A DNA stretch of 23,945 nt from an uncultured Acetatifactor sp. (lineage in GTDB: Bacteria; Bacillota; Clostridia; Lachnospirales; Lachnospiraceae): contig CAJULV010000020.1 of the NCBI GenBank assembly GCA_910587555.1, positions 1 through 23,945 on the forward strand, written 5' to 3'. The notes beneath the pieces are model-generated. The model was not told where the DNA came from and made no database searches. It was given only the letters and a program-made list of their open reading frames with translations. Made by a program: the position numbers and the translations under genes. Positions 7,812-14,600 of the stretch are shown here, piece after piece. The stretch's first letter is position 1, and every line of letters begins with the position of its first letter.

Positions 7812-7838
7812 AAAAGGCGGAAACGGTATATTTTCCGC
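7812..7838 (-). terminator. Terminator-like hairpin after the tRNA-like element
   Basis: Seven-base arms GCGGAAA and TTTCCGC around an eight-base loop, followed on the minus strand by CTTTTC. It begins five bases after the tRNA-like element, as expected for the end of a small RNA gene. The T-tract is short, so efficiency is uncertain. Confidence 0.45.
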
Positions 7839-7842
7839 TTTC

Positions 7843-7907
7843 ACGGAAAATGGGAATCGAACCCATGACACACCTTTGCCACCAATACTGGAAGTAACCG
7901 TTTCCAT
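7843..7907 (-). ncRNA. tRNA-like element lacking a full cloverleaf (candidate small RNA or tRNA remnant)
   Basis: On the minus strand ATGGAAA pairs with TTTCCGT over seven positions (one T-G wobble), like an acceptor stem. Directly inside its 3' side is a standard T-arm: ATGGG, loop TTCGATT, CCCAT. Only 34 bases lie between the 5' acceptor arm and the T-arm, too few for normal D and anticodon arms together; a weak D-arm-like stem (ACTT with AGGT) is possible, but no anticodon arm is seen. No CCA is encoded. It could be a decayed tRNA, a tRNA mimic or a new small RNA. I cannot assign an anticodon. Confidence 0.35.
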
Positions 7908-7954
7908 CGCATCGAAGCATCCTGTTATATAAATCGGCCGGATTGGCGTTTTTC

Positions 7955-7960
7955 ATTATA
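7955..7960 (-). promoter_or_regulatory. Possible -10 element for the tRNA-like RNA
   Basis: A perfect TATAAT on the minus strand lies 48 bases upstream of the tRNA-like element and just after the blaR1 stop codon. No convincing -35 is seen at 16-18 bases, so this is a weak prediction. Confidence 0.3.
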
Positions 7961-7973
7961 CTTTTTCGGAAAT

Positions 7974-9584
7974 TTATTCTGATTCCTGTGTCTCCAGAGT
8001 CATATCCTTCCCACCGCCGGTTTTACCCTGTTCCGTCTTCCAGGTTCTCTCATCGTATTCCCTGTCTCCCCGGCGCCACACCTCCACGGAGATTATATTC
8101 CCCAGCCTGTCCCGCTGCACGGAAATATCCGTCTCTCCCTTTTCCCTCGACTGGAAGGCACCCAGCATTTTATCCTCATAGTTGCGGATTTGTTTCCCCT
8201 TATAGAGCCAGAATCCGTCTTTCCCCTTCTCAATCCCCCATTGCGCATACTCCGCAGCTATTTCATCCTCATCCAGGCACAGATTCAATTCCACGAAAAA
8301 GGCCCGTTTTTCCACGCCGAACGCTTCCGCAAGCGCCGCCTTGATCTCCCTCTCCAGGATATCCGGGTCGCCGGAAGTGTCTTCCCGCAGTACGGAAAAA
8401 ATCGCTTCCATTGCCCTTTCCCCGGCATTTTCACCCAGCGATATATCACGGGCAATCCTGGCTTTCACACCCCATCTGGAATTTGAGCTGGCGCAATACG
8501 GCGCCAGGTAAGAAGAAAAGGGCGCCTGCCCGCCGGAGGCAAAGACTGCCGTACTTCCCAGAAGAAACAACAGGGAAAACAACAGGGTTATGACAGTTGC
8601 CTTTCTGTAATGGACGATACCCTTCACACGCTTCTCCACCTCGCTTCTGGAAAATGCGCTGTAAAGCAGCGTGGAACGCCCGCCTGTGATTGCCATGGCC
8701 AGCAGGCTGTAAGCATAGCTTTTACGTCCTTCTTCGTCGCAGCGTTCCAATACGCCTGCATCACATGCCGCCTCCAGATCTGAAGCAAGGCATTTCGCCA
8801 TGACCCACACCAGCGGATTGTACCAGTTCATAACCAGCGTAAGCAGCATGATATTTTTCATCCAATTATCCCTGCGACGGATATGCATGGTTTCGTGCGC
8901 GAGAATATGGCGCAGAAGTACGGTATTTTGGAAATCTATACGCGTCGGAAAGTATATTTTGGGTGCAAGCAGGCCGCATACCATGGGAGACGCAATTTCG
9001 TCATTGGTAAAAACCAGTACATGCCCCATATCCAGCTCGCGCAGCAGGCTGTTCACGGTCTCATTATGCTCCATCAGCAGGCTGCCTTTCAGTTTTTTGG
9101 CGTAACTGTACTTCTGCCAGCCCAGGACTCCGGCCGTTGCCGCAAGGCCCAACAGGTACAGCGCAGGCAGCACATTGCGCAGAGAACGGGTTCCATAGCC
9201 GACATTCTGAAACTGGGGAACCGCCGAGCCGTTTCCTGCCATCACATTCTCTTCTGCGACGGCTTCCACAGAAGCTTCCGCTCCCCCCAAGGCTGCCTGG
9301 CCTATTGCGGTGTCAGTTGCAGCATAGGCAGCCGTTTCGCTGAAAAAGACCTGATCCGAAAACAGGTCGGACATAAAAGGTGCAGACGGAACCGGAAGGC
9401 TCAATGGGCTGCTGATGGAGAAAGGTACCAGCAGCCGTAAAAGAACCACGCCCCAGAGTACCGGAAACACAAATTTCGGCATTCTCTCCTTCAACAGAAA
9501 CCTCAAAAAAAGCACGGCCAGAATCATTACACTTCCATACAATGCCATATAGGAAAACGGCATATTCATCCTAAAATGCAGCAT
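7974..9584 (-). CDS. BlaR1/MecR1-type M56 membrane metallopeptidase sensor
   Basis: A 536-residue membrane protein. Hydrophobic segments at about 13-30, 38-55 and 137-154, a further one after the active site, and one near 330-350 (VITLLFSLLFLLGSTAVFA) fit the BlaR1 topology. The zinc-protease motif HETMH is at 230-234, followed by RRRDN and by a downstream E in LEAACDAGVLE. In BlaR1 systems the sensor is activated by ligand binding outside the cell and its protease then inactivates the BlaI repressor. The roughly 185-residue C-terminal part shows no SxxK or KTG penicillin-binding motif, so it probably senses something other than beta-lactams. The ATG directly follows the TAA of the blaI-like gene (TAAATG), with GGAGG eight bases before it: a coupled pair. 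Confidence 0.88.
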   Translation of the reverse strand: MLHFRMNMPFSYMALYGSVMILAVLFLRFLLKERMPKFVFPVLWGVVLLRLLVPFSISSPLSLPVPSAPFMSDLFSDQVFFSETAAYAATDTAIGQAALGGAEASVEAVAEENVMAGNGSAVPQFQNVGYGTRSLRNVLPALYLLGLAATAGVLGWQKYSYAKKLKGSLLMEHNETVNSLLRELDMGHVLVFTNDEIASPMVCGLLAPKIYFPTRIDFQNTVLLRHILAHETMHIRRRDNWMKNIMLLTLVMNWYNPLVWVMAKCLASDLEAACDAGVLERCDEEGRKSYAYSLLAMAITGGRSTLLYSAFSRSEVEKRVKGIVHYRKATVITLLFSLLFLLGSTAVFASGGQAPFSSYLAPYCASSNSRWGVKARIARDISLGENAGERAMEAIFSVLREDTSGDPDILEREIKAALAEAFGVEKRAFFVELNLCLDEDEIAAEYAQWGIEKGKDGFWLYKGKQIRNYEDKMLGAFQSREKGETDISVQRDRLGNIISVEVWRRGDREYDERTWKTEQGKTGGGKDMTLETQESE

Positions 9585-9944
9585 TTATTTCGCCTCCTCT
9601 ATCATGCGGGCAAGCCGGGCAGCCTCTGCCTCAGATATCCCCTGATTTTTTAAAAATGATGAAAAAAACAATTCGCTGGAACCGCCGAACATCTTGTCAA
9701 TGAGCTGTTCTGTCTCCGTCCGGGCCACCTCGTCCCTGCTCACCAGGGGTGTACACACAAAGCCCGGTTCCCCCCGCTCCACAGCCCCCTTCTCGATACA
9801 TTTCCTGATGACGGTATAGGTGGTATTCTTGTTCCAGCCGATGCGCGCGGACAAAATGTCCACGATCTCCTTTGCGGGCCTGGGACCCTGCTCCCATAAA
9901 ACTTCCATAACCTTCAGTTCTGAATCAAATAGTTTACCTTCCAC
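9585..9944 (-). CDS. BlaI/MecI/CopY-family winged-helix repressor
   Basis: A 119-residue protein from the GTG at 9944, which has AAAGGAG five bases upstream. The frame is open to an ATG at 9983, but the shorter start fits the family length and the ribosome site. The N-terminal winged helix shows LFDSELKVMEVLWEQGPRPAKEIVDIL and NKNTTYTVIRKCIEKGAVER, typical of BlaI; the C-terminal part is the dimerisation region with many acidic residues and the SSFLKNQGISEAEAARLARMI helix. It should repress its own operon through the two GACTAT...ATAGTC palindromes upstream and be inactivated by the partner protease. No resistance gene or other obvious target is adjacent, so the regulon is unknown. Confidence 0.9.
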   Translation of the reverse strand: MEGKLFDSELKVMEVLWEQGPRPAKEIVDILSARIGWNKNTTYTVIRKCIEKGAVERGEPGFVCTPLVSRDEVARTETEQLIDKMFGGSSELFFSSFLKNQGISEAEAARLARMIEEAK

Positions 9945-9997
9945 AAGTTCTCCTTTCCGGTACTGGCCTGTATGCTGTATCATGTAAAACTAAAATG

Positions 9998-10055
9998 GAC
10001 TATTGCAATAGTCTGACGTCATATTTAGACTATCACAATAGTCCGGATGTGTCAA
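9998..10055 (-). promoter_or_regulatory. blaI-blaR1 promoter with two palindromic operators
   Basis: On the minus strand TTGACA (10055-10050), a 17-base spacer and TAGTCT (10032-10027) form a promoter. Two 16-bp palindromes share the half-site GACTAT/ATAGTC: one at 10028-10043 covers the spacer and -10, the other at 9998-10013 (perfect, GACTATTGCAATAGTC) lies downstream of the start. Their centres are 30 bp apart, about three helical turns, so two repressor dimers could bind on one face. This fits autoregulation by the BlaI-like protein. The half-site differs from the TACA core of staphylococcal blaI operators. Confidence 0.75.
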
Positions 10056-10126
10056 GCGGAAATGTAACAGCGGTAATCAAGCGCGCCGCTTCAAACGGCA
10101 AAACTCCACTGCACGGGCCTGCGCAT

Positions 10127-10157
10127 AAAAAGGGCTGCCAGGTTTCCTGACAGCCCT
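10127..10157 (-). terminator. Terminator of the iorA-iorB-paaK-ACT unit
   Basis: Arms AGGGCTG-C-CAGG and CCTG-A-CAGCCCT, 11 paired bases with one mismatch and a TTT/AAA loop. On the minus strand the hairpin is followed by TTTTTATG. It lies 13 bases after the ACT gene's stop codon and ahead of the blaI promoter, separating the two units. Confidence 0.8.
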
Positions 10158-10169
10158 CTTTATCCGTTT

Positions 10170-10592
10170 TTATCCGCACATCTCCTCGCCGGTATATAAT
10201 GTCAGCCCTCCGCCCAGCACTGCTTCTGCCGCGGCAGCGCCGTCCGAAGCTTTCACAATCATCGCCCTCCTGTCAGCCGACGCCAGTGCATACATGTACT
10301 CCACATTAAGCCCCTTTCCGCACAGGATATGGGTCAGTTTATGCAGCTCTCCCACCTGGTCCTCCAGCCGGACGGCCAGCACATCCGTCAGCATGGCTGA
10401 AAATCCGTTCTCACGAAGAGCTGTTTTCGCCAGTTCCGGGTCCGATACCACCATGCGGAGCATACCATATTCCGTGGTATCGGCCATACTGAGTGACAGG
10501 ATATTGATCCCATGCTTTTTCAGCACTTCTGTCGCCTTTTCAAGGCGTCCTTCACGGTTTTCCATAAATACGGACAACTGTTTTACGAACAT
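10170..10592 (-). CDS. ACT domain protein (tandem ACT)
   Basis: A 140-residue protein with two ACT-type halves: residues 1-67 (FVKQLSVFMENREGRLEKATEVLKKHGINILSLSMADT) and 70-140 (AVRLEDQVGELHKLTHILCGKGLNVEYMYA). ACT domains bind amino acids and regulate enzymes; stand-alone tandem ACT proteins like this commonly sit beside phenylacetate-CoA ligase and indolepyruvate oxidoreductase genes, as here. A role in sensing an aromatic amino acid or arylacetate is an inference from context. The ATG at 10592 has AGTGAGGA at suitable spacing. The frame is open 69 codons further upstream (to 10799), but those residues are Arg/Gly/Cys-rich, unlike an ACT domain, and would exceed the family length. Confidence 0.85.
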   Translation of the reverse strand: MFVKQLSVFMENREGRLEKATEVLKKHGINILSLSMADTTEYGMLRMVVSDPELAKTALRENGFSAMLTDVLAVRLEDQVGELHKLTHILCGKGLNVEYMYALASADRRAMIVKASDGAAAAEAVLGGGLTLYTGEEMCG

Positions 10593-10830
10593 ATATTCCT
10601 CACTTTCCATGCAGCCCAAACATTTCCGTCCCCGCTGCACCTCAATTTGCCGCCCTCTTCCAAAGACGCTTTTCCTTCCGGTTTTTCCTGTCCGGCACCG
10701 CCCAGGCGCGCCGCCAGCATCCTCAGGAATTGCCGTACACACTTCCTTTAAAACGTCCGGCATTAAGGGCGTGACCTCAATTTCCAAACCTCCGGGCATG
10801 CCGGTTCAAACGGTAATGCGCAGAAATACC
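10593..10830. other. Gap between paaK and the ACT gene
   Basis: A gap of 238 bases inside an otherwise compact operon. It is open in the frame of the ACT gene from 10799 but shows no domain I recognise, no clear promoter and no terminator. It may be an untranslated spacer or the decayed remnant of a gene. Confidence 0.4.
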
Positions 10831-12129
10831 TCAGTCAAGCTTTCGATTGTCGATTACATGCACTGCCTTACCCATGCTGCGCTCCAGCGCCTTAGGCTCC
10901 ACCAGCTTCACTTTCACCGCCAGGCCTATGGCCTGCTGAATTACATGCTCAATCTTTCTGGTCAGGTTCTCCAATTCCCTGATTTCATCCGAGAAGAAAC
11001 GCTCTTCCACCTCCACCTGCACTTCCAAAGTATCCAGGTTGTTCACTCTGTCCACAATCATCAGGTAGTGCGGCGTGGTACCGCCCATCTCCAAAAGCGC
11101 CGCCTCAATCTGGGACGGGAATACATTGACGCCCCGGATGATCAGCATATCATCGCTTCTGCCCGTAAACCTGGCAATCCTTGCCGTAGTCCGGCCGCAT
11201 TCGCAGGGCGTATGATCCATACTTGTCAGATCCTTGGTCCTGTAACGGATCAGCGGAATGCCCTCTTTTGACAAGGTAGAGATGACCAGCTCTCCCGTGA
11301 CGCCGTCCGCCACCGGTTGGAATGTTTCCCTGTCTACAACCTCCGGAAGGAAATAATCCTCATGCACATGGAGTCCCCTGTGAAACCGGCAGTCCGTCGC
11401 CACGCCCGGTCCCATAATCTCGCTGAGTCCGTATATGTCATGGGCATGGATTCCCAGCATCTCCTCCATCTTGTCACGCATTTTCTCTGTCCATGGCTCT
11501 GCCCCGTTTAAGGAAGCCTTCAGCTTAATCTTATCACGGACTCCCATTTCCAGAATGGTTTCGGCAATGTGCATCAGATAGGAAGGCGTACACAGAATTC
11601 CGGTGACACCGAAATCCACCATCATATTAATCAGCTTCTTTGTATTCCCGGTGGACATGGGTACCACGGTAGCCCCCATTTTCTCCGCGCCGTAATGGCC
11701 GCCCAGCCCGCCGGTAAACAGCCCGTATCCGTAGGCCACCTGTATGATGTCCTCCCGGCCCAGGCCCGCCATGCTGATGCATCTGGCCACACACTCGCTC
11801 CACATGTCGATATCCCTCCTGGTGTAGCCCACCACGGTAGCCTTTCCCGTGGTCCCGCTGGAGGCATGGATTCGCACAATCTGGGAGTTAGGAACGGCGA
11901 ACATTCCGAAGGGATAGGTATCCCGCAGATCGTCCTTGGTGGTAAAAGGGAGCTTTGTCAGGTCTTCCAGTCCCCGAATATCTCCCGGTTCCAACCCAAT
12001 CGCCTGCATCTTTTTGCGATAGTATTCCACGTTGTGATACACTCTGTCCACCAGCTTTACCAGCCGCGCTCCCTGCAGGGACTGCATCTCATCCCTGCTC
12101 ATACATTCCTTTGTCTCGTTCCAGATCAT
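10831..12129 (-). CDS. paaK: Phenylacetate-CoA ligase family (arylacetate-CoA ligase)
   Basis: A 432-residue adenylate-forming enzyme, normal length for PaaK. It converts phenylacetate or a related arylacetate, ATP and CoA to the acyl-CoA, or runs backwards to make ATP. The AMP-binding P-loop SSGTTGKATVVGYT starts at residue 90; later come YGLSEIMGPG, GELVISTLSKEGIPLIRYRTKDLT and the hinge-region GRSDDMLIIRGVNVFPSQIE typical of this family. The ATG is preceded by AAAGGAGAGG. It follows iorB by 22 bp in the iorA-iorB-paaK-ACT unit. In peptide-fermenting anaerobes, arylacetyl-CoA made by IorAB could be turned into arylacetate plus ATP here; the direction cannot be read from sequence. Confidence 0.9.
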   Translation of the reverse strand: MIWNETKECMSRDEMQSLQGARLVKLVDRVYHNVEYYRKKMQAIGLEPGDIRGLEDLTKLPFTTKDDLRDTYPFGMFAVPNSQIVRIHASSGTTGKATVVGYTRRDIDMWSECVARCISMAGLGREDIIQVAYGYGLFTGGLGGHYGAEKMGATVVPMSTGNTKKLINMMVDFGVTGILCTPSYLMHIAETILEMGVRDKIKLKASLNGAEPWTEKMRDKMEEMLGIHAHDIYGLSEIMGPGVATDCRFHRGLHVHEDYFLPEVVDRETFQPVADGVTGELVISTLSKEGIPLIRYRTKDLTSMDHTPCECGRTTARIARFTGRSDDMLIIRGVNVFPSQIEAALLEMGGTTPHYLMIVDRVNNLDTLEVQVEVEERFFSDEIRELENLTRKIEHVIQQAIGLAVKVKLVEPKALERSMGKAVHVIDNRKLD

Positions 12130-12151
12130 ATTCCGCTGTCCTCTCCTTTTT

Positions 12152-12733
12152 CTACATTTCAGTTTCCATCAGATACCCGGCCTCAAAAGCTCTGCGGTTC
12201 ACTTCCACTGTCTTCGGAGGGACAGTCGCCTCCAACACTTTGACCCAGTCATCCTTCTCAAATCCCATATACCTGGCGGCAGCCCCCAATACCACTACAT
12301 TAAAGGCTTTGGGTGCGCCCATTTCCAGAGCTGTCTTCGTGGCCTCCACCACAACGGTTTTCCTTGCTGCCTGCAGAGTCTCCAGTATATTCTCAGGATA
12401 CTCTGCAGCTCCTGTTACCACTGTAATGGGATCGATACGCCAGTCATTGACAATGACCACGCCGTCCTTCTTCAGAAAATGCAGATAGCGCAATGCCTCC
12501 AGCCGTTCAAAGGCAATCAGCACATCCGCGCAGCCCTCCTCCACGATAGGCTCCGCAACCTGCTCCCCATACCGCACAAAAGTCACCACACTGCCGCCGC
12601 GCTGGGCCATGCCGTGAACCTCGGACAGCTTCACGTCGTATCCTCCGTGAATCGCCAGGTTCCCCAATATCCGGCTGGTCAGAAGCGTACCCTGCCCGCC
12701 TACGCCTACAATCATAATATTCTTCACGTTCAT
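12152..12733 (-). CDS. iorB: Indolepyruvate ferredoxin oxidoreductase, beta subunit
   Basis: A 193-residue gamma-type subunit of the 2-oxoacid:ferredoxin oxidoreductase family. The N-terminal KNIMIVGVGGQGTLLTSRILG and the following VHGMAQRGGSVVTFVRYG are hallmark IorB stretches. With IorA it oxidises indolepyruvate, phenylpyruvate or hydroxyphenylpyruvate to the aryl-acetyl-CoA, reducing ferredoxin. The ATG at 12733 is nine bases after AGGAGG; the ATG at 12739 is only three bases away and less likely. It lies 54 bp after iorA. The gap holds a leader motif that recurs upstream of the nitroreductase gene. Confidence 0.92.
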   Translation of the reverse strand: MNVKNIMIVGVGGQGTLLTSRILGNLAIHGGYDVKLSEVHGMAQRGGSVVTFVRYGEQVAEPIVEEGCADVLIAFERLEALRYLHFLKKDGVVIVNDWRIDPITVVTGAAEYPENILETLQAARKTVVVEATKTALEMGAPKAFNVVVLGAAARYMGFEKDDWVKVLEATVPPKTVEVNRRAFEAGYLMETEM

Positions 12734-12741
12734 GCCCATTA

Positions 12742-12778
12742 TCCTCCTAATATAAATCGCTGCGCCACGGCACCAAAG
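12742..12778 (-). repeat. GCGCAGCG leader module before iorB
   Basis: On the minus strand GTGCCGTGGCGCAGCGA is followed a few bases later by ATTAGGAGGA, the iorB ribosome site. The nitroreductase leader at 23791-23825 carries GTGCTGTCGCGCAGCGA, also followed by ATTAGGAGGA. A weaker version lies at 22051-22075 before manA. The three downstream genes are unrelated, so this looks like a dispersed intergenic element rather than a conserved gene part. Confidence 0.55.
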
Positions 12779-12787
12779 CGTAAAAAA

Positions 12788-14533
12788 TCAAACCTTCCTT
12801 CTCGTCTCTATGGCATCGAATCCGCACAGGTTTGCGCACAGCCCGCAGCCATTGCACATCGTCTCGTCGATTGCCACCGTCCCGTCCGGATTCCTGGTCA
12901 GGGCCGGGCAGCCGGGCTTCAGGCAGGCGCCGCACTTCCTGCATTTTTCGGGAACCGGCACACACTTGTCCGGGAAGGTAACTCCCTTCAGCAGGACACA
13001 TGGCGCCTTGGTGATAATAACCGATACCGCATCCCTCTGTGTCTCCCTGCGGAAGGCTTCCATAAGCCCGTCCTGATCAAAGGCGCTGATTTCATATACA
13101 TGCTCAATCCCGAGAGAACGGCACAGCTGCGTGATATTGATTGCCGGGACTGTCTCTCCCTTCAATGTCCTGCCTGTGGCAGCATGGTCCTGATGCCCTG
13201 TCATACCGGTGGTGGAATTGTCCAGAATCACCACCGTCCCGCAGGACTGATTGTAAACCATATTCATCAGGGAGTTAATTCCCGTATGCATAAACGTGGA
13301 ATCGCCGATTACCGCCACCCAGTTGCGGATGTATTCCTTTCCCCTGGCCTTCTCCATTCCGTGAAGGGTGCTGATACTGGATCCCATGCACACAGTGGTG
13401 TCCACCACGCTCAAAGGCGCCACGGCACCCAAGGTATAACAGCCGATATCTCCCGCCGCATGGATTTTCAGCCGGTTCAATACGGAATACACGCTGCGGT
13501 GGGGGCAGCCCGGACAGAGAATGGGCGGCCTGGCGGGCACCCTGGCGGGCGCATCGGCACTGCAGTCCTGTCCCAGCACACGCTCCCTGATCATATTGGC
13601 GCTGTACTCTCCCTGGACGGTAAAAAGTTCCTTGCCGACAGCCTGCAGAATCCCCCAGGATTTCACCTGTTCCTCAATCACCGGTTCCAGTTCTTCAAAT
13701 ATGTACAGCCGCTCAACCCTGGCGGCAAATTCTTCGATTAATTTTCGGGGAAGGGGATGCACCAGCCCAAGCTTCAGCACGCTGGCATCCGGCATGGCCT
13801 CCCGCACATACTGATAAGGGATCCCGCTCGTGATAAAGCCCACGGACAAATCCCGGTACTCCGCCCGGTTCACAGACAGGGTGCAGGCATCCTCCGCCAT
13901 TTTTTTCATCCGCTCTTCCACCACGATATGACGCTTGATGGCATTCACCGGCATCATTACAAATTTAGCGATATTCCGTTCATAGGCAAGCGGCTCCCGC
14001 TCCTGCCGCTCCTCCAGTTCCACGATTCCCTGGGAATGGGAAAGCCTGGTGGTGGAACGCACCATCACAGGCGTATCGTATTGTTCGCTTAAATCAAAGG
14101 CAAGCTTTGTGAATTCCCTGGCCTCGGCACTGTCCGACGGCTCCAGTACGGGAATCATGGCTGCCCTGGCCACCATACGGCTGTCCTGTTCATTCTGGGA
14201 GCTGTACATTCCCGGGTCGTCTGCCGCTACCACCACCATGCCGCCGTTCACGCCGGAATAGGCAGCCGTAAAAAGCGGATCCGATGCCACATTTACTCCC
14301 ACATGCTTCATGCAGCACATGGAACGTGCCCCTGCGATGGAAGCACCCACTGCCACCTCTGCCGCCACCTTCTCATTAGGCGACCATTCCGCATAAACCT
14401 CATCATACTTTGCGATTGCTTCACTGATTTCCGTACTGGGTGTGCCGGGATAAGCAGCCGATACTTTTACGCCCGCCTCATAGGCCCCCCGCGCTATGGC
14501 TTCGTTGCCAAGCAGTATTTTTTTCTCTGACAC
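12788..14533 (-). CDS. iorA: Indolepyruvate ferredoxin oxidoreductase, alpha subunit
   Basis: A 581-residue fused subunit, typical IorA length. Order of parts: pyrimidine-binding domain (AAYPGTPSTEISEAIA at 27-42), a linker, the thiamine-diphosphate domain (CPGCPHR at 340-346; GDSTFMHTGINS from 410 with the LDNSTTGMTG metal-binding side near 437-446), and a C-terminal 2[4Fe-4S] ferredoxin (Cys 531, 534, 537, 542 and 560, 563, 566, 570). It catalyses oxygen-sensitive oxidative decarboxylation of arylpyruvates derived from Trp, Phe and Tyr. The start is GTG with GGAGGAGCAAC just before it. It is the first gene of the iorA-iorB-paaK-ACT unit behind a strong predicted promoter. Confidence 0.95.
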   Translation of the reverse strand: MSEKKILLGNEAIARGAYEAGVKVSAAYPGTPSTEISEAIAKYDEVYAEWSPNEKVAAEVAVGASIAGARSMCCMKHVGVNVASDPLFTAAYSGVNGGMVVVAADDPGMYSSQNEQDSRMVARAAMIPVLEPSDSAEAREFTKLAFDLSEQYDTPVMVRSTTRLSHSQGIVELEERQEREPLAYERNIAKFVMMPVNAIKRHIVVEERMKKMAEDACTLSVNRAEYRDLSVGFITSGIPYQYVREAMPDASVLKLGLVHPLPRKLIEEFAARVERLYIFEELEPVIEEQVKSWGILQAVGKELFTVQGEYSANMIRERVLGQDCSADAPARVPARPPILCPGCPHRSVYSVLNRLKIHAAGDIGCYTLGAVAPLSVVDTTVCMGSSISTLHGMEKARGKEYIRNWVAVIGDSTFMHTGINSLMNMVYNQSCGTVVILDNSTTGMTGHQDHAATGRTLKGETVPAINITQLCRSLGIEHVYEISAFDQDGLMEAFRRETQRDAVSVIITKAPCVLLKGVTFPDKCVPVPEKCRKCGACLKPGCPALTRNPDGTVAIDETMCNGCGLCANLCGFDAIETRRKV

Positions 14534-14566
14534 GTTGCTCCTCCTGTCTCACGAAACATATTTATC

Positions 14567-14595
14567 ATTTTAAGGTACTTTTTGTCGTATGTCAA
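14567..14595 (-). promoter_or_regulatory. Sigma-A promoter of the iorA operon
   Basis: On the minus strand a consensus TTGACA, a 17-base spacer and TAAAAT. The start would be near 14560, giving a leader of about 27 bases that carries the AGGAGGAG ribosome site. The -35 lies only six bases after the ruvB stop codon and no terminator separates the two units, so ruvAB read-through may also contribute. Confidence 0.8.
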
Positions 14596-14600
14596 CAGGA

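Noticed and set aside
7843..7907. Ordinary tRNA gene
   Set aside because: The acceptor stem and T-arm are present, but only 34 bases lie between them, no anticodon arm can be drawn and no CCA is encoded. I list it as a tRNA-like element instead.
7675..7956. Minus-strand frame of 93 codons between blaR1 and mutL
   Set aside because: It runs through the tRNA-like element, two hairpins and the mutL promoter, has no ribosome site and no domain.
12479..13741. Long plus-strand open frame of 420 codons
   Set aside because: It lies antisense to iorA and iorB, which have clear motifs and ribosome sites; its translation shows no recognisable domain.
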